Assembly: GCA_020886235.1 (NCBI GenBank)
Contig: AP025250.1
Span: 310,001 to 374,000, forward strand
From: Candidatus Dependentiae bacterium Noda2021
GTDB taxonomy: Bacteria; Babelota; Babeliae; Babelales; Vermiphilaceae
DNA length: 64,000 nucleotides
Reading direction: 5' to 3'
A program made the translations under genes and the position numbers. The notes beneath the pieces were generated by a model that was given only the letters and a program-made list of their open reading frames with translations, ran no database searches and had not been told where the DNA came from. Positions 17,992 through 26,380 of the stretch are shown here, piece by piece (position 1 is the stretch's first letter; each line of letters starts with the position of its first letter).

Positions 17992-19140
17992 TTACCAGAT
18001 GTATTTTACAATGAGTGTTGCTACGAGTGTTAGAGCAACAGGTAGTTTAACATGACGCCATCCCCAAATTTGGTGGCCAATGTTGACTATGGCGAGCATA
18101 ATTAATGCGGGGTAACATGCAATGACGATCGGTGCAATAAGGTTCATAATTTTTTCAAACCCTAGATTTGCCATTACGGTGGTAATGCTGATAGTGACCA
18201 ACAGGCATGTTAAATAATTTACTTTGTTTTTAAAGATTTCTGTCTGCAGATAATCGGTAAACACAGCGGTTAATGCAACTGAGGTTGTCAAGCATGCAAC
18301 AGCCACTGTTATATTGGCCAATATACCCGCTTGAGGACCAAGAATGATTGATGCTAATACCGTCAATATCTTCGATCTGTCCGTTATGCCTTGGAGTGCG
18401 GGTGCATACATTGCCGCTACAATGCAAAATCCAGCATACACTAATGCTAAGAGTACGGCGCCAATACCACCTGCTTGTAGTCCAACGATTACTTGCTGTT
18501 TTTTACTGGTTAAGTTTAAACTACGCTTAAGCCCAGAAAAAATAAGACTTGAGAAAAATATAGTTGCCAGCAAATCAAGAGTCCAATACCCATCAATCAA
18601 TCCGCGCATGAAACTATCTTGTGGCGTTATTTCATATGATGGTGGAGTAGCAGACCAATAAAGACCAAATATAACGATTGAAAGAAGGAGCGTTAATTTT
18701 AATGGTCCTAAAAATCTTCCTATAATATCAATAACGGCGCTTTGCCTGAAGGTGAATCCAAAAATCGCAGCAGCGGCAATAAGACTAAAGCTAAAAAGCG
18801 AAAGCCAGGGCAAATAATAGGACACTGCTGAGTGCGAAACCGTTACGCAACGAGGTATAATCGCAAATGGTCCAATAAGTAATAGGCATAAAAATATTGC
18901 GATTGAGCCCGGAACGCGTCCAATTAATTTAAATAATTTTTTGTAGTCACCATCTGCTAAATTTGCAGAAACCAGACCAATGAGTGGAACGATGGTTGCA
19001 GTAATGATAAAGCCAAACAGCGCATACCATACCATGTCACCAGTATCACGACCCAATGCAAGTGGAAAAACAATATTACCTGCGCCAAATAACATTGCAA
19101 ACATTGCAAGTCCGGCTGAAAAAATTTTAAAAAATTTCAT
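17992..19140 (-). CDS. brnQ: Branched-chain amino acid transport system II carrier (LIVCS family)
   Basis: A sodium-coupled importer of leucine, isoleucine and valine in the inner membrane. About twelve hydrophobic helices fill the 382 residues. The N-terminal family motif MLFGAGNIVFPLALG is intact, as is FSGLKRSLNLTSKKQ in the middle. The length is a little short of the usual 430-440, mainly in loops. Of two ATGs, the one at 19140 is chosen because AGAGG lies six bases before it, whereas the ATG at 19146 would directly abut it. An importer of this kind suits an organism that takes amino acids from a host. Confidence 0.88.
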   Translation of the reverse strand: MKFFKIFSAGLAMFAMLFGAGNIVFPLALGRDTGDMVWYALFGFIITATIVPLIGLVSANLADGDYKKLFKLIGRVPGSIAIFLCLLLIGPFAIIPRCVTVSHSAVSYYLPWLSLFSFSLIAAAAIFGFTFRQSAVIDIIGRFLGPLKLTLLLSIVIFGLYWSATPPSYEITPQDSFMRGLIDGYWTLDLLATIFFSSLIFSGLKRSLNLTSKKQQVIVGLQAGGIGAVLLALVYAGFCIVAAMYAPALQGITDRSKILTVLASIILGPQAGILANITVAVACLTTSVALTAVFTDYLQTEIFKNKVNYLTCLLVTISITTVMANLGFEKIMNLIAPIVIACYPALIMLAIVNIGHQIWGWRHVKLPVALTLVATLIVKYIW

Positions 19141-19235
19141 ATACATCCTCTAGTGAGTATTATTCAAATAACTAAAGAGAGCCTGTCAATTGAAAGCATT
19201 ACTGACAATAGCTAAAAAATTCGTGTTTGTTGAGA

Positions 19236-19421
19236 TTAAATACCGCATGCCATATAGGCAATGCCTAGCATGGCATTGGTACAAAGAAGTGTACAAGCCA
19301 TAGACATAGAGGAGGATTGAGTAAGGGACATGCTAGCGCATGAAGAGATAGAATGAGTTAAATGTAAAGGCAGCTCATCGAGAGTTGCGTGTGGCGTAGA
19401 TCGATCATGATATGATTTCAT
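19236..19421 (-). CDS. Small 61-residue protein, unknown
   Basis: Not recognised. The gene lies 95 bases upstream of brnQ on the same strand. A very good ribosome site (TAGGAG, six bases before the ATG) supports translation from 19421, and the longer frame back to 19460 lacks such support. The product is rich in Ser, Met, Thr and Cys, with a mildly hydrophobic C-terminus (CTLLCTNAMLGIAYMACG). It has no run of branched-chain codons, so it is not an obvious attenuation leader for brnQ. It could be a small membrane protein. Confidence 0.45.
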   Translation of the reverse strand: MKSYHDRSTPHATLDELPLHLTHSISSCASMSLTQSSSMSMACTLLCTNAMLGIAYMACGI

Positions 19422-19501
19422 GCCAACTCCTACTGTTGTTGATGTGTGTGTTATTATCACTAAGGTTTAAGTGTATAAAATTATCAATAAAATACAACTG
19501 T

Positions 19502-19528
19502 AAAAAAAAGCAGGGATTCTTGCCCTGC
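19502..19528 (-). terminator. Minus-strand terminator with no gene directly upstream
   Basis: Stem GCAGGG/CCCTGC with a seven-base loop, followed on the minus strand by T8. The sequence upstream on that strand is a 134-base gap and then the antisense of a plus-strand gene, so the transcript it ends is unknown. Confidence 0.6.
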
Positions 19529-19662
19529 AAATACTTTTCAATTGGTTAATTTGGCATGCCCTCGGTTCTGATTTTTCACAACTGAAATATTATTCTTGTA
19601 AAAAAACTGCCTAAAACGTTACATTACTAAGAGGTGCTGGTGCGTGCATGAAGTTGGGGTAA

Positions 19663-20538
19663 ATGCGTATGGGCAGATATATAAGAGCTTTTTTAATAGT
19701 ATTTTCTTTTACCATTTCTGCGGTCATTACCTGTGATGCAACGGCAAAAAAAATTACTAATATTGATAAAAGTTGCGTGAATGATAAAAAAACGCTCAAA
19801 CAATTGAAATGTCGCAATGATTTAATTAAAGTGCGTGACGGCATTTCAGATATTATTGCCGATGTATTTAGATTAAATCTTAACTTGCTTTCATGGGATA
19901 CGTTTAAAGTCATTAGTACCGTATTTCCTCTTTATATTGGTATGCGAATGGTTGATGATCGCATTCAAAATAATTTTTTTTGTTACACTCACAAAAAAAA
20001 TGTAAATCAGTTGCCGTCTTGGTGCCACGAATTTGTGCGCTTTGGCCTTGGAGTTCCGATAGTGTTACTCGGCAGCCAAGCGTTTTTAAGTCGAGACCTT
20101 GAATTTAGGCTTGCGGGCCGCATGCTGCTCCTAGGCTTGCCGTTTGTGATTTTTGGAAAAGATATCATTAAAAAAATTGAAGCCGATTGCTGCTTGCGCC
20201 CGTGGCATGAAAATTTTTGCCACAGTAAAAAGCGGGCCTTGGGTGGCTTTCCTTCAGGGCATATGGCTCAAGCCTTTTATATTACTATGCTCTATGGTAT
20301 GCGTTTTGGCCCAAAATTTGCCGTACCTCTTGGTATTTACAGCGCCACATTAGCGGCCGTTTTTTTAAGTTGTAACAGGCATTATGTCTCGCAGCTGGTA
20401 GCGGGCGCGGCACTGGGAACCATATATGCATTTGCGGCCAATCGATTGATTGATGCAAAATTATCAGAAAACTATCAATTACAATGTGGGATTGATAGCA
20501 GAGGATGCCCCGGAGCTAAAATTAGTTGTTCTTTTTAA
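19663..20538 (+). CDS. PAP2-family phosphatase-like membrane protein
   Basis: Resembles type 2 phosphatidic acid phosphatases, which remove phosphate from lipids such as phosphatidate or undecaprenyl pyrophosphate. After a signal-like N-terminus, the protein has hydrophobic helices and the motif-2 sequence FPSGHMAQAF (Pro197-His200). A plausible motif 1 is RPWHENFCHSKKRALGG. Motif 3 is altered: NRHYVSQLVAG has His240, but the following aspartate that normally activates the nucleophile is Gln244. Activity may therefore be reduced or changed. Eight or so cysteines are unusual for the family. The 3' end overlaps a convergent GNAT gene by 17 bases. Confidence 0.75.
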   Translation: MRMGRYIRAFLIVFSFTISAVITCDATAKKITNIDKSCVNDKKTLKQLKCRNDLIKVRDGISDIIADVFRLNLNLLSWDTFKVISTVFPLYIGMRMVDDRIQNNFFCYTHKKNVNQLPSWCHEFVRFGLGVPIVLLGSQAFLSRDLEFRLAGRMLLLGLPFVIFGKDIIKKIEADCCLRPWHENFCHSKKRALGGFPSGHMAQAFYITMLYGMRFGPKFAVPLGIYSATLAAVFLSCNRHYVSQLVAGAALGTIYAFAANRLIDAKLSENYQLQCGIDSRGCPGAKISCSF

Positions 20539-21061
20539 AGTTGGGATTAAGCCAACTCATGGGTATATCAGCTTCATACACGCCATTAATACCAAGAACT
20601 CTGTGCTCTAAGCGACCTTGCTTTTTAAACCCCATGCGTTCATAAAGCCGTATTGCCGGGTTGCTCTCACGTGCTACTAATTCTATCATCATAATAGAAG
20701 GGTGATGATTCATCACATCTTCTTGTAGCGTGCGTATGAGTGCGCTGCCAATACCAAGACCCTGAAATTGCGGATCAACTAAGATATTGGTTTCTGATCG
20801 AATATGAATAAAAAGCTTAGGCTCTAAGGTAAGGCAGAGTATGCAGCCAATAAGCGAATTGTTGTATTCAGCTACAAAAATAATGCCTCGATCAGTTGCA
20901 TTAGTTAGTAACCGGGTCATATGACTATCAGTTATTTCTTCAGCTGTGCGTGCCAAACCGCCAGGGATGGCAGCAACTCGTTTAAAAAGAGCTGTTAATT
21001 GCGCTTTATCTGAGAGCAAGCCTTTGCGGATGAGGGGGCTAATAGTGGTATTATTGTGCAT
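20522..21061 (-). CDS. GNAT family N-acetyltransferase
   Basis: Transfers an acetyl group from acetyl-CoA to an unknown amine. The 179 residues show the GNAT core: a strand ending LVDPQFQGLGIGSALI, whose Q-G-L-G-I-G-S is the pyrophosphate-binding loop, then MMIELVARESNPAIRLYERMGF, the classic last strand-helix. No signal peptide is seen, so this copy is probably cytosolic, unlike two others in this window. It converges on the PAP2 gene with a short overlap. Confidence 0.85.
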   Translation of the reverse strand: MHNNTTISPLIRKGLLSDKAQLTALFKRVAAIPGGLARTAEEITDSHMTRLLTNATDRGIIFVAEYNNSLIGCILCLTLEPKLFIHIRSETNILVDPQFQGLGIGSALIRTLQEDVMNHHPSIMMIELVARESNPAIRLYERMGFKKQGRLEHRVLGINGVYEADIPMSWLNPNFKKNN

Positions 21062-21127
21062 TATTAATAAGTCGCTTTAGGTTAAATAGTAAAAAATCAC
21101 TGGGCGTTAGCTTAAGTGTATCCTATT

Positions 21128-21156
21128 TTGTCTAAAGATTAATAACCCGTTATACT
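21128..21156 (+). promoter_or_regulatory. Sigma-70-type promoter for dus-mreC
   Basis: TTGTCT (21128-21133) and TATACT (21151-21156) are separated by 17 bases, about 30 bases before the dus start codon. Confidence 0.6.
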
Positions 21157-21188
21157 AAAATAAAAACTATTAATCTCACAACCCCCTG

Positions 21189-22166
21189 ATGTGTATGAAT
21201 TACTGGCAAGAACATATAAAAATTGGCAATTTATCATTCCCTCGTTTTATTGGTGGCCCCTTAGATGGAATCACTGATTCTCCGTTTAGACAACTGGTAC
21301 GAGAATTTTCACCAAATGAGCTGTTATTTACCGAAATGCGTCATGTGGCGTGTGTTGCAAATGACAAAGGTGGCATCAAAGCGCTTCAATTTAAGCAATT
21401 AGAGCGCCCGTTAAATTTTCAAGTTGCGGCTAATCGCCTTGATTTTATTGAAAAAGCGTGTGAAAAAATTTTAGCAGCTGGTGTTGATATTGTTGATTTA
21501 AACGTAGGGTGCCCGGCACCTAATGTGGTAGGTTCTGGTTCAGGATCTGCGCTAATGGCCGATTTGCCCCGCCTGAAAGAAATTCTAACACTCTTTAGAA
21601 AAGTGTTACCAATTCCGTTTACCGTAAAAATTCGCGCAGGCTTTAAGCAGCAAAATGCCGTTGATGTAGCAAAACTTATTCAAGATTGTGGGGCTGATGC
21701 TCTTTCAATTCATCCTCGCTTACAAACGCAAAAATTTGAAGGCCGACCTGATTATGCTCTTGCCGCTCAAGTAAAGCAAGCGGTATCTATTCCAGTTATC
21801 ATTTCTGGTGGCGTAATAAATTTTAAAACGGCAAAAATAGTTTATGATCAAACGGGTGTTGATGGCTTTTTAATTGGAAGAGGTATCTGGGGTAAGCCAT
21901 GGAAGCTTGCTGAGATGGAACGCCACATGAACAACGAGCAGTTTGTTATTGATAATAAACAAATGTTTTATTGGGCAGCCCGTCACCTAGATGCGATGAT
22001 AGAATTTTACGGACCTAAAGGCCTGTTTGCCTTTAGAAAACATTTGCCTTTTTACTTAAAAGGTCTTACTGATGCTTCTGCGTTGAGACAAAAATTGGTA
22101 GTATCAAATTCATTAGAAGATGTACGACAAACCTTTGTTCAGCTGATGGAACAGCATGGTTCATAA
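21189..22166 (+). CDS. dus: tRNA-dihydrouridine synthase
   Basis: An FMN enzyme that reduces uridines in the tRNA D-loop with NADPH. The TIM-barrel family marks are present: GPLDGITDSPFRQL at the start, DLNVGCPAP with its catalytic Cys, the KIRAG strand, SIHPRL, and ISGGVINFKTAK plus FLIGRGIWGKPW for FMN phosphate binding. The 325 residues are normal. No good ribosome site is seen; ATG 21195 is an alternative start. The gene overlaps mreC by 11 bases. It sits downstream of a good promoter. Confidence 0.93.
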   Translation: MCMNYWQEHIKIGNLSFPRFIGGPLDGITDSPFRQLVREFSPNELLFTEMRHVACVANDKGGIKALQFKQLERPLNFQVAANRLDFIEKACEKILAAGVDIVDLNVGCPAPNVVGSGSGSALMADLPRLKEILTLFRKVLPIPFTVKIRAGFKQQNAVDVAKLIQDCGADALSIHPRLQTQKFEGRPDYALAAQVKQAVSIPVIISGGVINFKTAKIVYDQTGVDGFLIGRGIWGKPWKLAEMERHMNNEQFVIDNKQMFYWAARHLDAMIEFYGPKGLFAFRKHLPFYLKGLTDASALRQKLVVSNSLEDVRQTFVQLMEQHGS

Positions 22167-22992
22167 AAAAAAGAAAAAAACTATTTTATTAACATTAGGC
22201 TTTGCCATAACCTTGTGCATTCTCATCATAAACAGAAGCATGTTGTTATCAAGCAATAGTCTAGAGCATTATTTTTCCTATGGCATGTATCCCCTCATGG
22301 TGGTGCAACAAAAATGTATTGAACCGATCAAAAATGGTATTCACCATAGAAAAACTAATAGCCAATTGCAAACGCGTATTACGCAATTGCAAGGTGATTA
22401 CGAAAAATTAGTAGCACAAAATATTGAATTACAAAGTACACTTGATTATTTGCAAGACATTCAAGAACTAAGAGCTTTTAAAAGCCGCTATTGTGCTCAA
22501 ACTATGCTCCTTACGCAAATTTTATCACGCCAACTTTCTGAAAATGGGCACATTTGCTGGATTGATGCAGGATCAACTAAAGGCGTTACTAAAGATATGA
22601 TTGCGGTTCACAAAAATTGTCTGGTAGGCAGGGTAACTGAAGTGTATCCGTGGTACAGCAAACTTGAGTTGGTTACCGATAAATCCTGCAAAATTGCTGC
22701 ACACTGCGTAAACAGTAAAGCAAGTGGTATTTACCAGGGTCTAAATAGTGAGTTTCATGCTCAGTTAAATCACGTGAGTCATTTGGCAACATTGCAAGAT
22801 AATGATGTCATTATTTCAAGCGGAGAGGGGTTGGTATTTCCCCGTGGATTTGGTATTGGCAAGATAAGATCACATCATGTTGACGGACTTTTTTATGCTA
22901 TTGATATTCAGCCCTTGCTTGATGTCAGAGCGGTATCGCATTGCTATTTAATACAACGCGATACCAATGATAACTTTGAATTTACTGAATAA
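22156..22992 (+). CDS. mreC: Rod shape-determining protein MreC
   Basis: A bitopic inner-membrane scaffold of the elongasome that links cytoplasmic MreB filaments to wall synthases. It has a basic N-terminus, one membrane helix (about residues 9-30), a coiled-coil stretch (about 65-100), and a periplasmic beta-domain with the family pattern WIDAGSTKGVTKDMIAV, LVGRVTEVYPWYSKLELVTD and SSGEGLVFPRGFGIGKI. The start overlaps dus, suggesting translational coupling. mreB and mreD, which normally sit beside it, are not here. Confidence 0.87.
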   Translation: MVHKKKKKTILLTLGFAITLCILIINRSMLLSSNSLEHYFSYGMYPLMVVQQKCIEPIKNGIHHRKTNSQLQTRITQLQGDYEKLVAQNIELQSTLDYLQDIQELRAFKSRYCAQTMLLTQILSRQLSENGHICWIDAGSTKGVTKDMIAVHKNCLVGRVTEVYPWYSKLELVTDKSCKIAAHCVNSKASGIYQGLNSEFHAQLNHVSHLATLQDNDVIISSGEGLVFPRGFGIGKIRSHHVDGLFYAIDIQPLLDVRAVSHCYLIQRDTNDNFEFTE

Positions 22993-23899
22993 GCTGTTGT
23001 CCGTAACGAGACTCTAATACAGAACAGATTTGATGAACATAATGAGATACCATCGATGTATCATCAGTATCTTTTTGTTCACCGCTGAGTGATGCAAACA
23101 ATCCGCCTTTTACTGGTGGATGTACCCAACGAATATCTTTTTCTATCATTGCTTTTTGCTTGATAGCGTTCACAACTTCTGCATGTGCGCCAATCGTGTC
23201 TATTAATCCAAGTGCAAGAGCCTGTTTGCCGGTAAAGATCTTACCATCAGCCCATTCTTTTTGATTTTCAATAGGCAACTTACGTTGTTGGGCTACATCA
23301 GTGATAAACTGATTGTAGGTATCGTCAAGTAATGATTGCAACATAGCTGTTTGCTCTGGTGTTCTTTCTTGCAAGGGGTTAGTTGCAGATTTGTAATATC
23401 CTGCTTGCACCGGCGCGTACTTAATTTTATGATACTCTAAAAAGTCTTTGAGCTGGAATAAGAATGGTGAGTACACACCAATGCTTCCAATAATGGCAGA
23501 TGGCGAAGATACAATATGATCAGCTGCTATGGCAATATAATAGCCACCTGATGCACACATATTTTCAACCCATGCAATCACTGGTTTAGAATGCTCTTTT
23601 TTTAATGTTAATATCTCATTAAATACCGTTTGGCTTGCACCAGACGCGCCGCCAGGGCACTCCATTTTGAGTAAAATAGCTTTAATATCTTGGTCTTTAA
23701 AAAAGGTATTAAGTTGTTTTACATAGCTGGAAGAATCATAAATGGTCCCTTTGATAGGTACTACGCCTACTGCGGTACGAGTATCAAAATTGCGTAAATA
23801 GAGTTTTTTCATACCTTCTATTAACCCTGGTATGAGAGGAAATAGGAAAAAAAGAACCGCTATGTAAGCAAGGTTCTTAAACCAACTTTGGTTTGCCAT
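22982..23899 (-). CDS. sppA: Signal peptide peptidase SppA (S49 serine protease)
   Basis: A membrane-anchored protease that degrades cleaved signal peptides. An N-terminal helix (about residues 9-25) anchors it. The catalytic serine lies in ENMCASGGYYIA and the general-base lysine in YYKSATNPLQ, matching the Ser-Lys dyad of the short bacterial form. GVVPIKGTI and SIIGSIGV-like strands complete the fold. The 305 residues fit the single-domain (half-length) family. It converges with mreC with an 11-base overlap. The many exported proteins nearby make it a plausible housekeeper for signal peptides. Confidence 0.9.
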   Translation of the reverse strand: MANQSWFKNLAYIAVLFFLFPLIPGLIEGMKKLYLRNFDTRTAVGVVPIKGTIYDSSSYVKQLNTFFKDQDIKAILLKMECPGGASGASQTVFNEILTLKKEHSKPVIAWVENMCASGGYYIAIAADHIVSSPSAIIGSIGVYSPFLFQLKDFLEYHKIKYAPVQAGYYKSATNPLQERTPEQTAMLQSLLDDTYNQFITDVAQQRKLPIENQKEWADGKIFTGKQALALGLIDTIGAHAEVVNAIKQKAMIEKDIRWVHPPVKGGLFASLSGEQKDTDDTSMVSHYVHQICSVLESRYGQQLIQ

Positions 23900-23987
23900 T
23901 AGAGTACCTTTTTAGTAAAAACGAGTATAATGTAGCCAAAGCTTATAAGAAAAATTCTATTTTATGAAGAATTTATGAAAAATGCCT

Positions 23988-24016
23988 TTGACATTCTATC
24001 TAATTTCATTTAGAAT
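23988..24016 (+). promoter_or_regulatory. Sigma-70-type promoter for the tRNA-Val/Asn/Asp operon
   Basis: A perfect TTGACA (23988-23993) and TAGAAT (24011-24016) with a 17-base spacer, about 28 bases before tRNA-Val. One of the best promoters in the window. Confidence 0.8.
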
Positions 24017-24043
24017 TTTGGAGTCTTAATTGATGGTGGGTCA

Positions 24044-24119
24044 GGGCGGTTAGCTCAGCTGGTAGAGCATCAGTCTTACAAACTGGGGGTCGTAGGTTCG
24101 AATCCTGCACCGCCCACCA
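24044..24119 (+). tRNA. tRNA-Val (anticodon TAC)
   Basis: Acceptor GGGCGGT/ACCGCCC, discriminator A, encoded CCA. The loop CTTACAA gives anticodon TAC. D- and T-arms are normal. First of three tRNAs in one operon. Confidence 0.97.
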
Positions 24120-24144
24120 GATTTTGAAATTTGAAAATTGGAGT

Positions 24145-24220
24145 TCCTCGGTAGCTCAGCTGGTAGAGCAAACGACTGTTAATCGTTGGGTCGCAGGTTC
24201 GAGTCCTGCCCGAGGAGCCA
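24145..24220 (+). tRNA. tRNA-Asn (anticodon GTT)
   Basis: Acceptor TCCTCGG/CCGAGGA, discriminator G, encoded CCA. The loop CTGTTAA is closed by AACGA/TCGTT, giving anticodon GTT. With GatCAB present in the window, it may be charged through the Asp-tRNA-Asn route. Confidence 0.97.
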
Positions 24221-24236
24221 ACTTAAAAGAATTGCC

Positions 24237-24314
24237 GGGGCTGTAGCTCAGTTTGGTTAGAGCGTCCGCCTGTCACGCGGAAGGTCGAGAGTTCGAGTCT
24301 CTTCAGCCCCGCCA
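24237..24314 (+). tRNA. tRNA-Asp (anticodon GTC)
   Basis: Acceptor GGGGCTG/CAGCCCC, discriminator G, encoded CCA. The loop CTGTCAC is closed by TCCGC/GCGGA, giving anticodon GTC. Last gene of the tRNA operon; a terminator follows. Confidence 0.97.
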
Positions 24315-24322
24315 TTAAATAT

Positions 24323-24352
24323 AAAACCGAACTAATTTAGTTCGGTTTTTTT
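24323..24352 (+). terminator. Rho-independent terminator of the tRNA operon
   Basis: Stem AAACCGAACTA/TAGTTCGGTTT with a three-base loop and a T tract, nine bases after tRNA-Asp. Confidence 0.9.
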
Positions 24353-24653
24353 ATTGTCTAAAAATTCTTAATTATTTTTAAAAAGTTACCAATATTTTTT
24401 CGTGCTTGTAAACTGTACTAAGTTGCCTTTTAAACTTAAAATGTAATAGTTACCATCAATTTAGTGCGGTAGCCGGCAGCAAGTAGCTCTAAATATCAAT
24501 AGATCTAAATTTATTAAGTTTGCTTAGTAATAATGTCTATCAGTTTACCGAACATTAATTGATTAATTGCTCTAATTGAAGGGTACAGAGGGTAAAGCTA
24601 ACTTGCTAAATACTAGTAAAAATATTTTTCAATTATCACCTTAAAGAGTTTGT
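24353..24653. other. AT-rich intergenic region
   Basis: About 300 bases between the tRNA operon terminator and the next gene. No open frame with a ribosome site, no hairpin of note and no clear promoter was seen. Confidence 0.5.
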
Positions 24654-25847
24654 ATGACAAATGCGTATGTGTTATCCCTAAATGCTATCATTGGCTTGAG
24701 TTTTGCACTCATCAGCCAATTGACAAGTGCGACAACAATATATGAAACATCACCAAAAGTATTAACGATCTATCTTGATAAAAACTGGAAAAATATTGAA
24801 ATAGAGAATGAAATACAGCAGAAAGAGCAAGAGTTATCTGTTGCACATAATGAACTTGATCTTCTTAAAAAAGAAAGTGACGAGCTCTACGTTCAATTAA
24901 TGAGTATGCGTAATTACATTAGAGATCTGGCTGTGAATGGTAGCTACCAAGAAATAACTGAGGCTCGAGAAAACTACCAAATAAAAAAACAGATAATGAA
25001 GCAAAAAAAAGAAGAGATAGCCAAAGCTAGCCAAGTGCTTAAAACTAAAGAAAATGATCGAACGTTACTTATCGATGAATATCATTCGTCGATTTTGACT
25101 GCAGCTGAAAATGATCTTCCTGCCTATATAGATTTTATAAGAAAATCAAAAGATGAACTTTTTGAAAACAACAAAGAAGCATGGGCATTGCTTGATTATA
25201 ATGTTTTGCAAAAAATATGTCTTAATTTGTCACCAAATTATCATTTAAGAAATAGTGAAAAAAAAATATATTCCGGTGTTAATGATCATCATGAATTGAG
25301 ATACAAGTCCTTATTTGTAGGCTGGAATGCTCATTTATCATTTCATGAAAATAGATCAAAGTCAGAGAAAAATGTGGATCAAAATGGTTATGTATTTCTA
25401 AGCGCACAATCAATAAGTGGAATTTCTGTTCATGCTAAAAGGCTAGATGACCTTTGGCGCAATACCTACGTAGAACCGAGATGGAATAATCTCAATGTAT
25501 CTCAAAAAATATCCAAAAGTAGTCTAAAAAGTTACACCTATTCATTTTATAAGACGTATATTGCATTTATGAAAAGTATTGAAGACTCACTGACAAGTAA
25601 GGGAGATTATGATTTCACTCAAGCATTTACTGTTTTAGCTTTACCAATATTGGCACCGGTAGCAGCTGTGGGTTTTGTGGCATTGTTTCCCAGCGTACCA
25701 TTGCATTTTACAGAAGCATCTCTACGGTTTGTTGGGCAAGAAGCGATCTGTCGGATCTCCAGAAAAAAAATAATTACGTTAATTAATGATCTATTGCCAT
25801 TCTTAAAAAATAGGGGTCATACTGTTGCACACATTTACAATAAATAA
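24654..25847 (+). CDS. Exported coiled-coil protein, unknown function
   Basis: Not recognised. It has an N-terminal signal (about residues 7-27, likely cleaved near TSA) and then a strongly charged heptad region (about 45-140, with IEIENEIQQKEQELSVAHNE and similar) that should form a long coiled coil. The middle is polar. Near residue 335 there is a 20-residue hydrophobic stretch (ALPILAPVAAVGFVALF) that could be a membrane or pore-type helix, followed by a basic C-terminus. Coiled coil plus a late hydrophobic helix is a shape shared by some secreted translocator-like proteins, but that is only an analogy. Confidence 0.62.
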   Translation: MTNAYVLSLNAIIGLSFALISQLTSATTIYETSPKVLTIYLDKNWKNIEIENEIQQKEQELSVAHNELDLLKKESDELYVQLMSMRNYIRDLAVNGSYQEITEARENYQIKKQIMKQKKEEIAKASQVLKTKENDRTLLIDEYHSSILTAAENDLPAYIDFIRKSKDELFENNKEAWALLDYNVLQKICLNLSPNYHLRNSEKKIYSGVNDHHELRYKSLFVGWNAHLSFHENRSKSEKNVDQNGYVFLSAQSISGISVHAKRLDDLWRNTYVEPRWNNLNVSQKISKSSLKSYTYSFYKTYIAFMKSIEDSLTSKGDYDFTQAFTVLALPILAPVAAVGFVALFPSVPLHFTEASLRFVGQEAICRISRKKIITLINDLLPFLKNRGHTVAHIYNK

Positions 25848-25920
25848 ATAAGTTAGCTACTATCCCGGATGATTTATATAATGCATTGAGTGCACGGCCG
25901 GGTGGTGGTTTTTAAAAAGT

Positions 25921-26373
25921 TTACTCAGAGTTTTTAGTAGATTTGGGAGATCTATTGGCCGCTCGGTAAAACAATATTAATCCCAGCAAAAATTGAAAAT
26001 GCAACAAAAGATAATACATCGTTGGCATGTTTAAAATATTAAAGCGCCAATAACCGTACATGACCACATTAAACATTACCAGAATCGTGTATTGGGTAAG
26101 CTTTTTAAAAAATTCACTGTATTGCCTGTCACCCAAATCATCATAACTATCAAAATTTATGTAGTAGGCGTAATCCTCTGCTGTTGAGAAAGCTACGACC
26201 AAGATCATAATTGAAAACAAAGAAACCACTGATGCTACTATAGTGCCATATACCGGACCAAGGCGATGGTAAGGTGGATAGGTAAAGCTCGAAATAATTT
26301 GTAAAACAGACAACGTTATGATTGCCGGTAGTTCTTGTTTTAATTTGTGTCTGTTTTCGTATAAAAAATTCAT
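25921..26373 (-). CDS. Four-helix membrane protein, unknown function
   Basis: Not recognised. The 150 residues contain four hydrophobic helices at about 17-33, 41-64, 92-108 and 118-138, separated by short polar loops (one with YYINFDSYDDLGDRQYSEF). There is no cleavable signal or catalytic motif. AAAGG precedes the ATG. It lies 8 bases after the stop of an upstream minus-strand acetyltransferase gene and is probably co-transcribed with it. Confidence 0.6.
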   Translation of the reverse strand: MNFLYENRHKLKQELPAIITLSVLQIISSFTYPPYHRLGPVYGTIVASVVSLFSIMILVVAFSTAEDYAYYINFDSYDDLGDRQYSEFFKKLTQYTILVMFNVVMYGYWRFNILNMPTMYYLLLHFQFLLGLILFYRAANRSPKSTKNSE

Positions 26374-26380
26374 AATACCT

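Noticed and set aside
19611-19913. Minus-strand 100-codon frame opposite the PAP2 gene
   Set aside because: It is the shadow of the PAP2 coding frame, with no ribosome site. An RNA here is possible, a protein unlikely.
24323-24352. Hairpin after the tRNA operon as an attachment site for an integrated element
   Set aside because: It is a simple intrinsic terminator; no integrase and no duplicated tRNA end are present.
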